Shown here one piece after another: positions 31,694-38,350 of a stretch of 38,468 nucleotides of DNA. A program made the position numbers and the translations under genes. Each line of letters begins with the position of its first letter. Positions within the stretch are counted from its first letter, which is position 1. Location of the stretch: the NCBI GenBank assembly GCA_002402045.2, contig NVUX02000114.1, positions 1-38,468 of the forward strand, read 5' to 3'. The notes below the pieces were generated by a model, which was not told where the DNA came from, did no database searches, and worked only from the letters and a program-made list of their open reading frames with translations. This DNA comes from Paracoccaceae bacterium. GTDB taxonomy: Bacteria; Pseudomonadota; Alphaproteobacteria; Rhodobacterales; Rhodobacteraceae.

Positions 31694-33052
31694 CTAGGCC
31701 CGTTCAAAGCCGCGTGCGATTTCCCAATCGGTTACCACACGGTCAAATTCTTCCAGTTCCCACTCCGCCGCACGGGTATAGTGGGTTACAACATCATCGC
31801 CAAAGGCTTCGCGCAGCATGGCGGAGCCGGAAAGCGTGGCCATGGCCCCCCGCAGGTTTTGCGGAATCTCGGCGCCGTCACCTTGATAGGCGTCGCCCAC
31901 TGTTGGCGCGGGCAGGGTGAGGTTTTCTTCAATGCCTTTGATGCCCGCGGCCAGCATGGCGGCCATGGCCAAATACGGGTTCATATCTGAGCCGGGAATG
32001 CGGCATTCTACCCGCACGGATGTGCTGCCAGCGGCACAAAGCCTAAAGCCTGCGGTGCGATTATCGACCGACCAGATGGCGCGGGTGGGGGCAAAGGTTC
32101 CTTTTTGGAAGCGCTTGTAGCTATTGATATAAGGCGCGAGGAAATACATGTAGTCGGGCGCGTATTTCAGCATGCCCGCCATGTAGGTTTTCATTAGGTC
32201 AGACATGCCGAGCTTATCGTTCGCGTCATAAAACGCGGGCTTGCCGTCTTTCCAGAGGGATTGATGCACGTGGCTGCTTGAGCCAACGCGCGCATGGTCC
32301 CATTTTGGCAAAAACGTTACGGCATGGCCTTGCTGCCAAGCAATTTCCTTGATCGCGTGTTTGGCGATGGAGTGGTTATCTGCCGTGTCTAACGCCTCGG
32401 CATATTTGATATTCAGCTCTTCCTGCCCGGCTTCGGCCTCACCTTTGGTGCCTTCAACGGGGATACCTGCTGCATAGAGGTGGTTGCGGATCGGCCGCAT
32501 GATATGCTCTTCTTTGGTGGTCTGAAAGATGTGGTAATCTTCATTGTAGCCTGAAATCGGGTTAAGCTCGCGAAAGCCGGATTTGCGAATTTCGTCAAAG
32601 CTTTGCTCGAAAATAAAGAACTCAAGCTCGGTGGCCATGATGCTATCAAAGCCCATGGTTTCGAGCTTGGCGAGCTGCTTCTTAAGCATGGCGCGGGGGG
32701 AGTGCGGAATGGGGTTCTCGTGGTGGTCAAGTACATCACACAGCACCATGGCGGTGGCCTCTAGCCACGGCACAACGCGCAGGGTGGCCATGTCGGGCTT
32801 CATGATGTAATCACCATAGCCGCTTTCCCAATTGGTAGAGGCAAAGCCATCGGGCGTGCCCATCTCTAGGTCGGTGGCCAGCAAGTAATTGCAGCAATGG
32901 GTTTCGGCGAAACCGCTATTTACAAAATGGTGGCCCAAAAAGCGCTTGCCCATCAGGCGGCCCTGCATATCCACAATGCACAGAAGCACGGTATCAATTT
33001 CGCCGCTCGCAACGGATTTTTTCAGATCGTCTAAGGATAGATTGCCAGCCAT
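31694..33052 (-). CDS. Glutamine synthetase family protein, probable gamma-glutamyl-amine ligase
   Basis: A 452-residue glutamine synthetase-fold enzyme of the PuuA/GlnA4-like kind. It has the metal- and glutamate-binding segments 'MATELEFFIFEQ', 'AEAGQEELNIKYAEALDTAD', 'SSSHVHQSLW' and 'STSVRVECRIPGSDMNPYLA'. It lacks the adenylylation-site context of the housekeeping enzyme. Members of this branch join glutamate to amines such as putrescine, isopropylamine or ethanolamine using ATP. Neighbouring alcohol and aldehyde dehydrogenases and an amidohydrolase favour an amino alcohol substrate. The start at 33052 has GAGG upstream; the frame beyond it overlaps a terminator-like hairpin. Confidence 0.9.
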   Translation of the reverse strand: MAGNLSLDDLKKSVASGEIDTVLLCIVDMQGRLMGKRFLGHHFVNSGFAETHCCNYLLATDLEMGTPDGFASTNWESGYGDYIMKPDMATLRVVPWLEATAMVLCDVLDHHENPIPHSPRAMLKKQLAKLETMGFDSIMATELEFFIFEQSFDEIRKSGFRELNPISGYNEDYHIFQTTKEEHIMRPIRNHLYAAGIPVEGTKGEAEAGQEELNIKYAEALDTADNHSIAKHAIKEIAWQQGHAVTFLPKWDHARVGSSSHVHQSLWKDGKPAFYDANDKLGMSDLMKTYMAGMLKYAPDYMYFLAPYINSYKRFQKGTFAPTRAIWSVDNRTAGFRLCAAGSTSVRVECRIPGSDMNPYLAMAAMLAAGIKGIEENLTLPAPTVGDAYQGDGAEIPQNLRGAMATLSGSAMLREAFGDDVVTHYTRAAEWELEEFDRVVTDWEIARGFERA

Positions 33053-33078
33053 GGGAAGCCTCGTAAAAAAGGGGGTGA

Positions 33079-33104
33079 GTCGCGGGCGGCGTGCCGCCCG
33101 TGAC
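33079..33104 (-). terminator. Terminator-like hairpin between dctP and the ligase gene
   Basis: A stem of about 11 bp (GTCRCGGGCGG with its complement, including one G-T pair) with a CACG-type loop begins 12 bp after the dctP stop. On the minus strand a run of six T (33070-33065) follows 8 bp later, just before the ribosome site of the ligase gene. It may cause partial termination, separating transporter and enzyme expression, or stabilise the dctP 3' end. Confidence 0.5.
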
Positions 33105-33115
33105 AAATATAGTGT

Positions 33116-34147
33116 CTAGCGGTAAGGCTTGCCGGCTTTGTTCATCACTTCATTATAGTCTTTGAAGATCTGTACAACTTTGGCTTTGGTCTCTGATTCC
33201 TCAGCGATTTCGTCCCAGAATACAATGGCCGCGTCTTCAACGGTTTTCCACTCTTCGTCTGGAATCGAGGTCAGCTCCATATCGGTGCCGTTAACCCGAA
33301 GGTCGGCCTCACCACCCCAATACCACCACTGACGGCGGTAGTGTGACGAATCAGTTACGACCCGTAGCAGCTCCCGCAGATGTGCTGGAATCTCATTCCA
33401 GCGCTCTTGGTTGGCAAAGAAGGAGCCAGCCCATGCGCCTGAAATGTTGTTGGTCAGGAAGTAATCTGTAACCTTTGACCAGCCAACGGTGTAATCCTCG
33501 GTGATGCCAGACCAGCCGATGCCATCAAGCTCGCCTGTTTGCACAGCTACCTCAATATCTTCCCAAGGGAGGGATACCGGCACCATGCCAAACTGCTCCA
33601 TAAAGCGGCCAGCGGTGGGGAAGGTAAAGATGCGTTTGCCCTTGAAATCATCCAGCGAGCGAATAGGCTCTTTGGTGTTAAAGTGGCATGGGTCCCATGA
33701 GCCAGCGGAGATCCACTGCACGCCAACCTTGGCATACTCTTCTTCCCAGATTTTGCCGAGGCCATACTGGTTGTAAAGCACAGGCACATCGAGCGAGAAG
33801 CGTGAGCCAAACGGGAAATAGCCGCCAAAAACCGTAACCTCGGTCGGGGAGGCCATTGAGTCGTCATCAGACTGCACCATATCAATGGTGCCGCGCTGCA
33901 TGGCGCGGAAAAGCTCGCCCGTAGGCACAAGCTGGTCAGCGGTATAAAGCTCGATCTCCATCTGGCCTTCCGCGATTTTGTTAAACGCGGTAACCATGGG
34001 CTGCACCACTTGCTCGGCCAAAGCGGCCCCAGCATAGGTTTGCAAGCGCCACTTGATAACGCTCTGGGCATGCACGGCAGGGGCGGCGAGAGTCGCCGCG
34101 CCAGCAAGGCCGCCTTTAATCAGAAAATTACGTCTGTTCGTCGTCAT
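33116..34147 (-). CDS. TRAP transporter substrate-binding protein DctP
   Basis: A 343-residue periplasmic binding protein of a TRAP transporter. The N-terminus has a Tat-type signal: 'NRRNFLIKGGLAGAATLAAPAVHA'-like, with RR at residues 5-6 and cleavage near 27. 'KWRLQTYAGAAL', 'DFKGKRIFTFPTAG' and 'VAVQTGELDGIGWS' are TRAP family landmarks. Where most TRAP binding proteins have the carboxylate-binding Arg ('LKGLKLR' in SiaP) this protein has Phe ('FKGKRIF'), so the ligand may lack a simple carboxylate. It follows dctM after a hairpin and has a strong AGAAGG ribosome site. Confidence 0.93.
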   Translation of the reverse strand: MTTNRRNFLIKGGLAGAATLAAPAVHAQSVIKWRLQTYAGAALAEQVVQPMVTAFNKIAEGQMEIELYTADQLVPTGELFRAMQRGTIDMVQSDDDSMASPTEVTVFGGYFPFGSRFSLDVPVLYNQYGLGKIWEEEYAKVGVQWISAGSWDPCHFNTKEPIRSLDDFKGKRIFTFPTAGRFMEQFGMVPVSLPWEDIEVAVQTGELDGIGWSGITEDYTVGWSKVTDYFLTNNISGAWAGSFFANQERWNEIPAHLRELLRVVTDSSHYRRQWWYWGGEADLRVNGTDMELTSIPDEEWKTVEDAAIVFWDEIAEESETKAKVVQIFKDYNEVMNKAGKPYR

Positions 34148-34175
34148 TTTGTCGTTTCCTTCTGTTGATTGGAGG

Positions 34176-34194
34176 GGGCCGGTTTGTCCGGCCC
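34176..34194 (-). other. Intercistronic hairpin between dctM and dctP
   Basis: GGGCCGG-TTTGT-CCGGCCC is a perfect 7-bp stem between the dctM stop and the dctP start on the minus strand. It has no T-run, so it more likely protects or processes the message, helping to make more binding protein than membrane subunits, than terminates it. Confidence 0.5.
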
Positions 34195-34204
34195 TCGGGG
34201 TTAA

Positions 34205-35533
34205 TTATTTGATGTCATAAACATAATGCGGCAGCCATAGGGCAATATCAGGGAACACGATGATAACGCCGAGTGCTAGCAGCATAATGCCTACAAATGG
34301 GATGATAGAGACATAAATGTCTTTCAGGGTGATTTCTGGCGGGGCCATGGCGCGCATCAAAAACAGGTTATAGCCGAATGGTGGCGTCATGTAGGCGATT
34401 TGTGAGGTGATGGTGTAAAGCACGCCATACCAGACGAGGTCAAACCCGAGCGAGCCAACCAGCGGCACGTAAAGCGGGGCGACGATGACCAGCATGGCGG
34501 TGTCATCAAGGAATGTGCCCATAATTAGGAAAGAAAGCTGCATCAGGAGTAGGATTCCCCATGGGCCGAGGCCGAGGTCATCTAGGAAAAAGGCTTCAAT
34601 GGCTTTTACTGCGCCCACGCCGTCAAACACGGCACCAAAGGCCAGCGCGGCGAGGATGATCCACATAAACATCGCCGAAATTTTAAGGGTCTCGCGGATG
34701 GTGGTTTCAAAAACCTTTTTGGTATAGCGGCCCTTTAGAATGGCGGCGAGGGAGGCGACAATTGCGCCAACCGCGGAGCTTTCAACAAGCGAGGTCCAGC
34801 CGTTTACGAAGGGCACCATCATTGAGGCGAAAATGAACACCGGTAGGAGGCCGGCGCGCAGCAGCTTCATCTTTTCAGCGCGGGTAACTTTGGCGAGTTC
34901 CTCTTTGGAAAGGCTTGGCCCGAGGCTTGGGTTTATTTTACAGCGAATCCAGATGTAGATGATAAACATCGCGGCCATCATTAGGCCCGGAAATACGCCA
35001 GCGAGCCAAAGCTGGCCAACAGGGGCGCGGGCGATCATGGCATAAAGCACTAGCACCACTGAGGGCGGCACGAGGATGCCGAGCGAGGAGCCCGCTTGGA
35101 TAACGCCGGAAATCATCCGTTTATCATAGCCGCGTTTTAGCAGCTCGGGCAGGGCGATGGTGGCACCGATGGCCATACCGGCCACGGAAAGGCCGTTCAT
35201 GGCGGAAATGAGCACCATTAACAGGATAGTGCCAATCGCGAGGCCGCCGTTCATACCCCCCATCCACACGTGGAACATGCGGTAAAGGTCATCAGCTATG
35301 CCGGATTCTGACAGCACAAAGCCCATGTAAATAAACAAAGGCAGCGTGAGTAGCGGATACCACTTCATCAGCTTCATTGAGGCGGCAAAGGGGATGTCTT
35401 CTCCGCCGGTGCCCCAGAGCAGCAGCGCGGCCACAACGGCCACAATGCCGATGGCCGCAAACACCCGTTGGCCAGAGAGCAGCGTGATCATCATGCTGGA
35501 AAACATTAAAAGGGCGATCCATTCAAATGACAT
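34205..35533 (-). CDS. TRAP transporter large permease subunit DctM
   Basis: A 442-residue inner-membrane protein with about eleven to twelve hydrophobic helices, matching the large (DctM) subunit that drives sodium-coupled uptake with the binding protein. Conserved segments are 'LPLFIYMGFVLSESGIADDLYR', 'GLSVAGMAIGATIALPELLKRGYD' and 'PPSVVLVLYA', the helical gate region, and 'FLDDTAMLVIVAPLYVPLV'. The ATG overlaps the dctQ stop by one base (TAATG), so the two membrane subunits are translationally coupled. Confidence 0.95.
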   Translation of the reverse strand: MSFEWIALLMFSSMMITLLSGQRVFAAIGIVAVVAALLLWGTGGEDIPFAASMKLMKWYPLLTLPLFIYMGFVLSESGIADDLYRMFHVWMGGMNGGLAIGTILLMVLISAMNGLSVAGMAIGATIALPELLKRGYDKRMISGVIQAGSSLGILVPPSVVLVLYAMIARAPVGQLWLAGVFPGLMMAAMFIIYIWIRCKINPSLGPSLSKEELAKVTRAEKMKLLRAGLLPVFIFASMMVPFVNGWTSLVESSAVGAIVASLAAILKGRYTKKVFETTIRETLKISAMFMWIILAALAFGAVFDGVGAVKAIEAFFLDDLGLGPWGILLLMQLSFLIMGTFLDDTAMLVIVAPLYVPLVGSLGFDLVWYGVLYTITSQIAYMTPPFGYNLFLMRAMAPPEITLKDIYVSIIPFVGIMLLALGVIIVFPDIALWLPHYVYDIK

Positions 35534-36132
35534 TACAATTCTTCTCCGCGGATGGTGGCGACGTCTTTGAAAAACACGGCGATGGCTTGTAGGAGCATCA
35601 GGAAGATCCCGAGCGTAGCAATGGTTTTTATCGGCCAGAGGTAAGGCCGGAAGGATGTGGCCGAGCGTTCCATATGGCCCAGCACTTCGCTGGCGGCATC
35701 AAAGCCTCCAGTGAAAAACGCGCCGAAAAGCTGGCCGAAAAACTCAAACGTGCCAACATTATAGGGCTGGCCGAGCGAGTAGGCGGTGGAGCCAAGCGCG
35801 CCTTGCAGCAGGATAACGAGGTAGAATATCAGCCCGAAAATCGTAAAGGCATCCACCCAGGCTTTGGTTTTGATCGACCACGCGTCATATACCAAATCCA
35901 TACGCACATGGGAATTAAGCTGCATCGAGTAAGGCCCGCCGAGCAGGTAATAGGCGACCATCACAAATTGCGCGGTTTCCAATGTCCAAAGGGCGGGAGA
36001 AAAGAAGGTTTTGGAAATGGAAGACCACATCAGGATCGCCATTAAGACAAAGATCAGATACATCGCCATGCGGCCAACGCGGTAGTTCACCGCCTCGACA
36101 ATGCGCACATAGCTTTTGATAATTTTCGGCAT
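35533..36132 (-). CDS. TRAP transporter small permease subunit DctQ
   Basis: A 199-residue membrane protein with four hydrophobic segments, of the small (DctQ) TRAP subunit family. 'AVNYRVGRMAMYLIFVLMAILMW' opens helix 1, 'GGPYSMQLNSHVRMDLVYD' contains the conserved 'HVRMD' motif after helix 2, and two further helices follow. It is a little longer than average because of a loop near residues 120-160 ('GQPYNVGTFEFFGQLFGAFF'). The gene sits between the amidohydrolase gene (1-bp overlap) and dctM (1-bp overlap). Confidence 0.92.
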   Translation of the reverse strand: MPKIIKSYVRIVEAVNYRVGRMAMYLIFVLMAILMWSSISKTFFSPALWTLETAQFVMVAYYLLGGPYSMQLNSHVRMDLVYDAWSIKTKAWVDAFTIFGLIFYLVILLQGALGSTAYSLGQPYNVGTFEFFGQLFGAFFTGGFDAASEVLGHMERSATSFRPYLWPIKTIATLGIFLMLLQAIAVFFKDVATIRGEEL

Positions 36133-36908
36133 CAGGTCTCCCCATCCAATTCGTTAAGCGCTGACGTTAAAAGGTTTTCTAACCATGTTGCAATCGCCGC
36201 AATGCCAGCTTCATTTGCCAGCAAATCATTGCGCACTTCGATCATTACATTCAGGTGCCCGCGCGGCAAGGCGTGCTCGGCCAGCGTGTGAGTTACGCCA
36301 TCTTCCGGCCCGTAAGGCGCGTTGCGCTCGACCCTGAAAACGGGGTTTTTGGCGGCGGCCGCAAGCATGGCATCGGCAAGGCGGGAATCGCTATCATGCA
36401 AGATGCCCACCTCTACCGCGCGCGGCATATCGTTATAAATCGGCGTGAAAGAATGGATGGTAACCAGCACTGTTTGCGGGCGGGTTTTGACCGCCTCGGC
36501 AAGGGCGCTCTGGAAGGGTCTATATATATAGTCAGTGCGCGCAGCGCGCTGGGCGGCTGTCAGCCCGGTATTTCCGGGGATATTATAGACTTCGCTTTCA
36601 GGCCGTATCGCCTGATCTGACTCGGGCGGGCGGTTGCAATCATACACCAGCCGCGAGATTTTTTGCGAGATCAAAGTGGCATCGAGCGCATCGGAAAGCC
36701 GCTCGGCGACGGCCATCGCGCCGGGATCCCACGCGATGTGGCTTTGGGCAGCGGCCTCATCTAGCCCGAGGTTGCCAAGTCCCTCGGGGATAAACCGGCT
36801 GGCATGCTCACACACCAACAAAACGGCGCTGTCCGCTTTCGGGCGTGCGGTGCTAACTACGCTTGCAGGCAGGGTTGCCAGCCAGTTCGGTTTTGTCGAA
36901 AGATTCAA
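36132..36908 (-). CDS. N-formylglutamate amidohydrolase-like protein
   Basis: A zinc amidohydrolase of the N-formylglutamate deformylase (HutG/FGase) family. Family motifs are 'AVLLVCEHASRFIPEGLG', 'HIAWDPGAMAVAERLSDAL', 'SRLVYDCNRPPES', 'VTIHSFTPIY' and 'HLNVMIEVRNDLL'. I take the TTG at 36908 as start (258 residues), because GAGG lies six bases upstream and a promoter appears to start transcription after the earlier ATG at 36959. That ATG would add 17 unconserved residues. No histidine-degradation gene is nearby, so I infer that it splits a gamma-glutamyl or N-acyl glutamate intermediate of this operon. Confidence 0.88.
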   Translation of the reverse strand: MNLSTKPNWLATLPASVVSTARPKADSAVLLVCEHASRFIPEGLGNLGLDEAAAQSHIAWDPGAMAVAERLSDALDATLISQKISRLVYDCNRPPESDQAIRPESEVYNIPGNTGLTAAQRAARTDYIYRPFQSALAEAVKTRPQTVLVTIHSFTPIYNDMPRAVEVGILHDSDSRLADAMLAAAAKNPVFRVERNAPYGPEDGVTHTLAEHALPRGHLNVMIEVRNDLLANEAGIAAIATWLENLLTSALNELDGET

Positions 36909-36940
36909 GGGTCGCCTCGGTGAATTTGGGTTGTATGAAG

Positions 36941-36970
36941 AATATGTTTCAGAACACATGGCCCTGTCAA
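36941..36970 (-). promoter_or_regulatory. Candidate promoter of the amidohydrolase-TRAP-ligase operon
   Basis: On the minus strand TTGACA (36970-36965) is followed after 18 bp by CATATT (36946-36941). Transcription would begin near 36934, downstream of the ATG at 36959, which supports the TTG start at 36908. It overlaps the divergent rpiR-type promoter and a partial palindrome. Confidence 0.5.
36942..36959. promoter_or_regulatory. Candidate operator of the RpiR-type regulator
   Basis: ATATGTTTCAGAACACAT is an imperfect palindrome (ATnTGTT-N4-AACAnAT). It covers the -10 of the leftward promoter and the -35 of the rightward one, where a bound regulator could control both. A second inverted repeat AAATTC-N11-GAATTT lies at 37015-37037. 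Both are inferred sites. Confidence 0.4.
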
Positions 36971-36976
36971 TATAAT
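36948..36976 (+). promoter_or_regulatory. Candidate promoter of the RpiR-type regulator gene
   Basis: TTCAGA (36948-36953), a 17-bp spacer and a perfect TATAAT (36971-36976). Transcription would start near 36983, giving a leader of about 70 bases before the ATG at 37055. Confidence 0.5.
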
Positions 36977-37054
36977 TTCACAATTAAAACTGTCTGCCCG
37001 CGCAATTCTGTTGTAAATTCGCGGATAAAGTGAATTTGGCCTAAGGATTTCAAC

Positions 37055-37927
37055 ATGAGCACGGATGGTTTTACGGTTGCACAGCGAATCCATGATGGCT
37101 TTGACGGGCTAACCCGCGCCGAGCGGCAGCTGGCCAATATCATCCTTGAGAACTATCCGGTTTCGGGCATGGGCAGCATTACGGCGCTGGCTGAAAACGC
37201 CGAGGTTTCTACGCCCACTGTGGCGCGCATGGCCCGCAAGTTGGGCTTTGGCGGCTTCCCTGAGATGCAGGCGCAATTGCGCAGCGAGCTAGAGGCCACC
37301 ATAAGTGACCCGCTCACCAAGCATGATAAATGGGCGACTGATGCCCCAGACACTCACATCCTAAACCGCTTTGCGGATAATGTGATTGATAATCTGCGCA
37401 ACACCCTCAAGCATCTGAATGCCGCCAAGTTTGACCAGATCGTGGCGCTACTCAGTGATACCGAGCACACGGTGGCCGTGGTTGGCGGGCGGCTAAGCCA
37501 CGCATTGGCGAGCTACTTCTTTACCCATATGCAAATGATGCGCGATGGGGTGACGCTGATTGAGCGCAACTCTTCTAGCTGGCCGCATTACCTACTGAGC
37601 CTGAAAGAGGGGGATGTGCTGGTGATGTTTGATATGCGCCGCTATGAGCAAGACCTATTGCGCTTCGCCGAGATGGCGCAGGCGCGCGGCGTAAAAATTA
37701 TTCTGTTCACTGATCAATGGGGCTCACCTGCCGGAAAAGCCGCGACTCACCAAATTCACTCGCGAATCGAAGTGCCTTCTACGTGGGATTCGTCAGTGGT
37801 GACGATGTTTATCCTAGAAGCGATCATTTCTGCCGTGCAGAGCCAGTCCTGGGAGCGCTCGAAGGACCGTATGGAAGAGTTAGAGGCGTTGTTTGAGAAA
37901 ACACGGCTGTTTCGGAAGTTTGTTTAG
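37055..37927 (+). CDS. MurR/RpiR family transcriptional regulator
   Basis: A 290-residue regulator. An N-terminal HTH_6 domain (about 1-80) has 'LTRAERQLANIILENYP' and the recognition region 'AENAEVSTPTVARMARKLGF', split across 45-64. A SIS domain (about 105-270) has 'VAVVGGRLSHALASYFF' and 'LKEGDVLVMFDMRRYEQD'. SIS domains usually bind sugar phosphates, but RpiR members also control amine and amino-acid pathways. It is divergent from the catabolic operon with overlapping promoters, so it is the likely local regulator. AAGGA lies before the ATG. Confidence 0.93.
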   Translation: MSTDGFTVAQRIHDGFDGLTRAERQLANIILENYPVSGMGSITALAENAEVSTPTVARMARKLGFGGFPEMQAQLRSELEATISDPLTKHDKWATDAPDTHILNRFADNVIDNLRNTLKHLNAAKFDQIVALLSDTEHTVAVVGGRLSHALASYFFTHMQMMRDGVTLIERNSSSWPHYLLSLKEGDVLVMFDMRRYEQDLLRFAEMAQARGVKIILFTDQWGSPAGKAATHQIHSRIEVPSTWDSSVVTMFILEAIISAVQSQSWERSKDRMEELEALFEKTRLFRKFV

Positions 37928-38109
37928 CAGAACACGCCCGCCAGCCGCCGGTGCAAGGGTGTTTTAGGGTAACGAAACGAATCTTGTCGCCCAAATTTGC
38001 CACGGTGCTTTTGATTCTGTCATTTTCTGGCCCGTTTTTGGCAAATCCTACCGTGGAAAACCGGAAAACGCTCAGATTTGAAAGTATTTATGCGGCGGAT
38101 TCGAAAACC

Positions 38110-38127
38110 CTCCCCCTATAGGGGGGA
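38110..38127. promoter_or_regulatory. CsoR-like GC-TATA-GC palindrome
   Basis: CCCCCTATAGGGGG at about 38112-38125 is a perfect 14-bp palindrome inside CTCCCCCTATAGGGGGGA. The pattern of C-run, TATA and G-run resembles operators of CsoR/RcnR-type metal sensors. No such gene or obvious target lies in the window. Confidence 0.3.
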
Positions 38128-38247
38128 TTGTCCGCGCAGAAATCTCAAAGCGCGAGGGGTTTGAATTCTAATTATGGCCACAAACGCTTGTTTTGTTGGA
38201 AAATTATGGCGCAATGCAAAAAAATCCAAAAACTTTGAAATTAGGTA

Positions 38248-38276
38248 TTGCGGCGCCCCAGTTTAGGCCCTAGAAC
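38248..38276 (+). promoter_or_regulatory. Candidate rRNA operon promoter
   Basis: TTGCGG (38248-38253), a 17-bp GC-rich spacer and TAGAAC (38271-38276). The start would be near 38283, about 57 bp before the boxA-like element. The -35 match is moderate; position is the main support. Confidence 0.35.
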
Positions 38277-38339
38277 CCCCACACCAGCAGCGACACGGTC
38301 ACTTAGACATCGCGGCGGGATGTAGCGGAAACGCTGCTA

Positions 38340-38350
38340 GCTCTTTGAAA
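38340..38350 (+). promoter_or_regulatory. boxA-like rRNA antitermination site
   Basis: GCTCTTTGAAA closely resembles the boxA sequence (TGCTCTTTAACA in enteric bacteria, GCTCTTTGAAA-like in alphaproteobacteria), which recruits NusB/NusE to rRNA transcripts. It is the strongest sign that an rRNA operon follows. Confidence 0.55.

Noticed and set aside
29142-36959. A classical ethanolamine utilisation (eut) or histidine (hut) operon
   Set aside because: No ethanolamine ammonia-lyase, microcompartment shell, urocanase or histidase gene is present; only the hydrolase fold and dehydrogenases are shared.
38174-38266. A 30-residue plus-strand frame starting MATNACFVG
   Set aside because: The nearest purine-rich ribosome site is too far away, and the frame overlaps the probable rRNA promoter; no support beyond being open.
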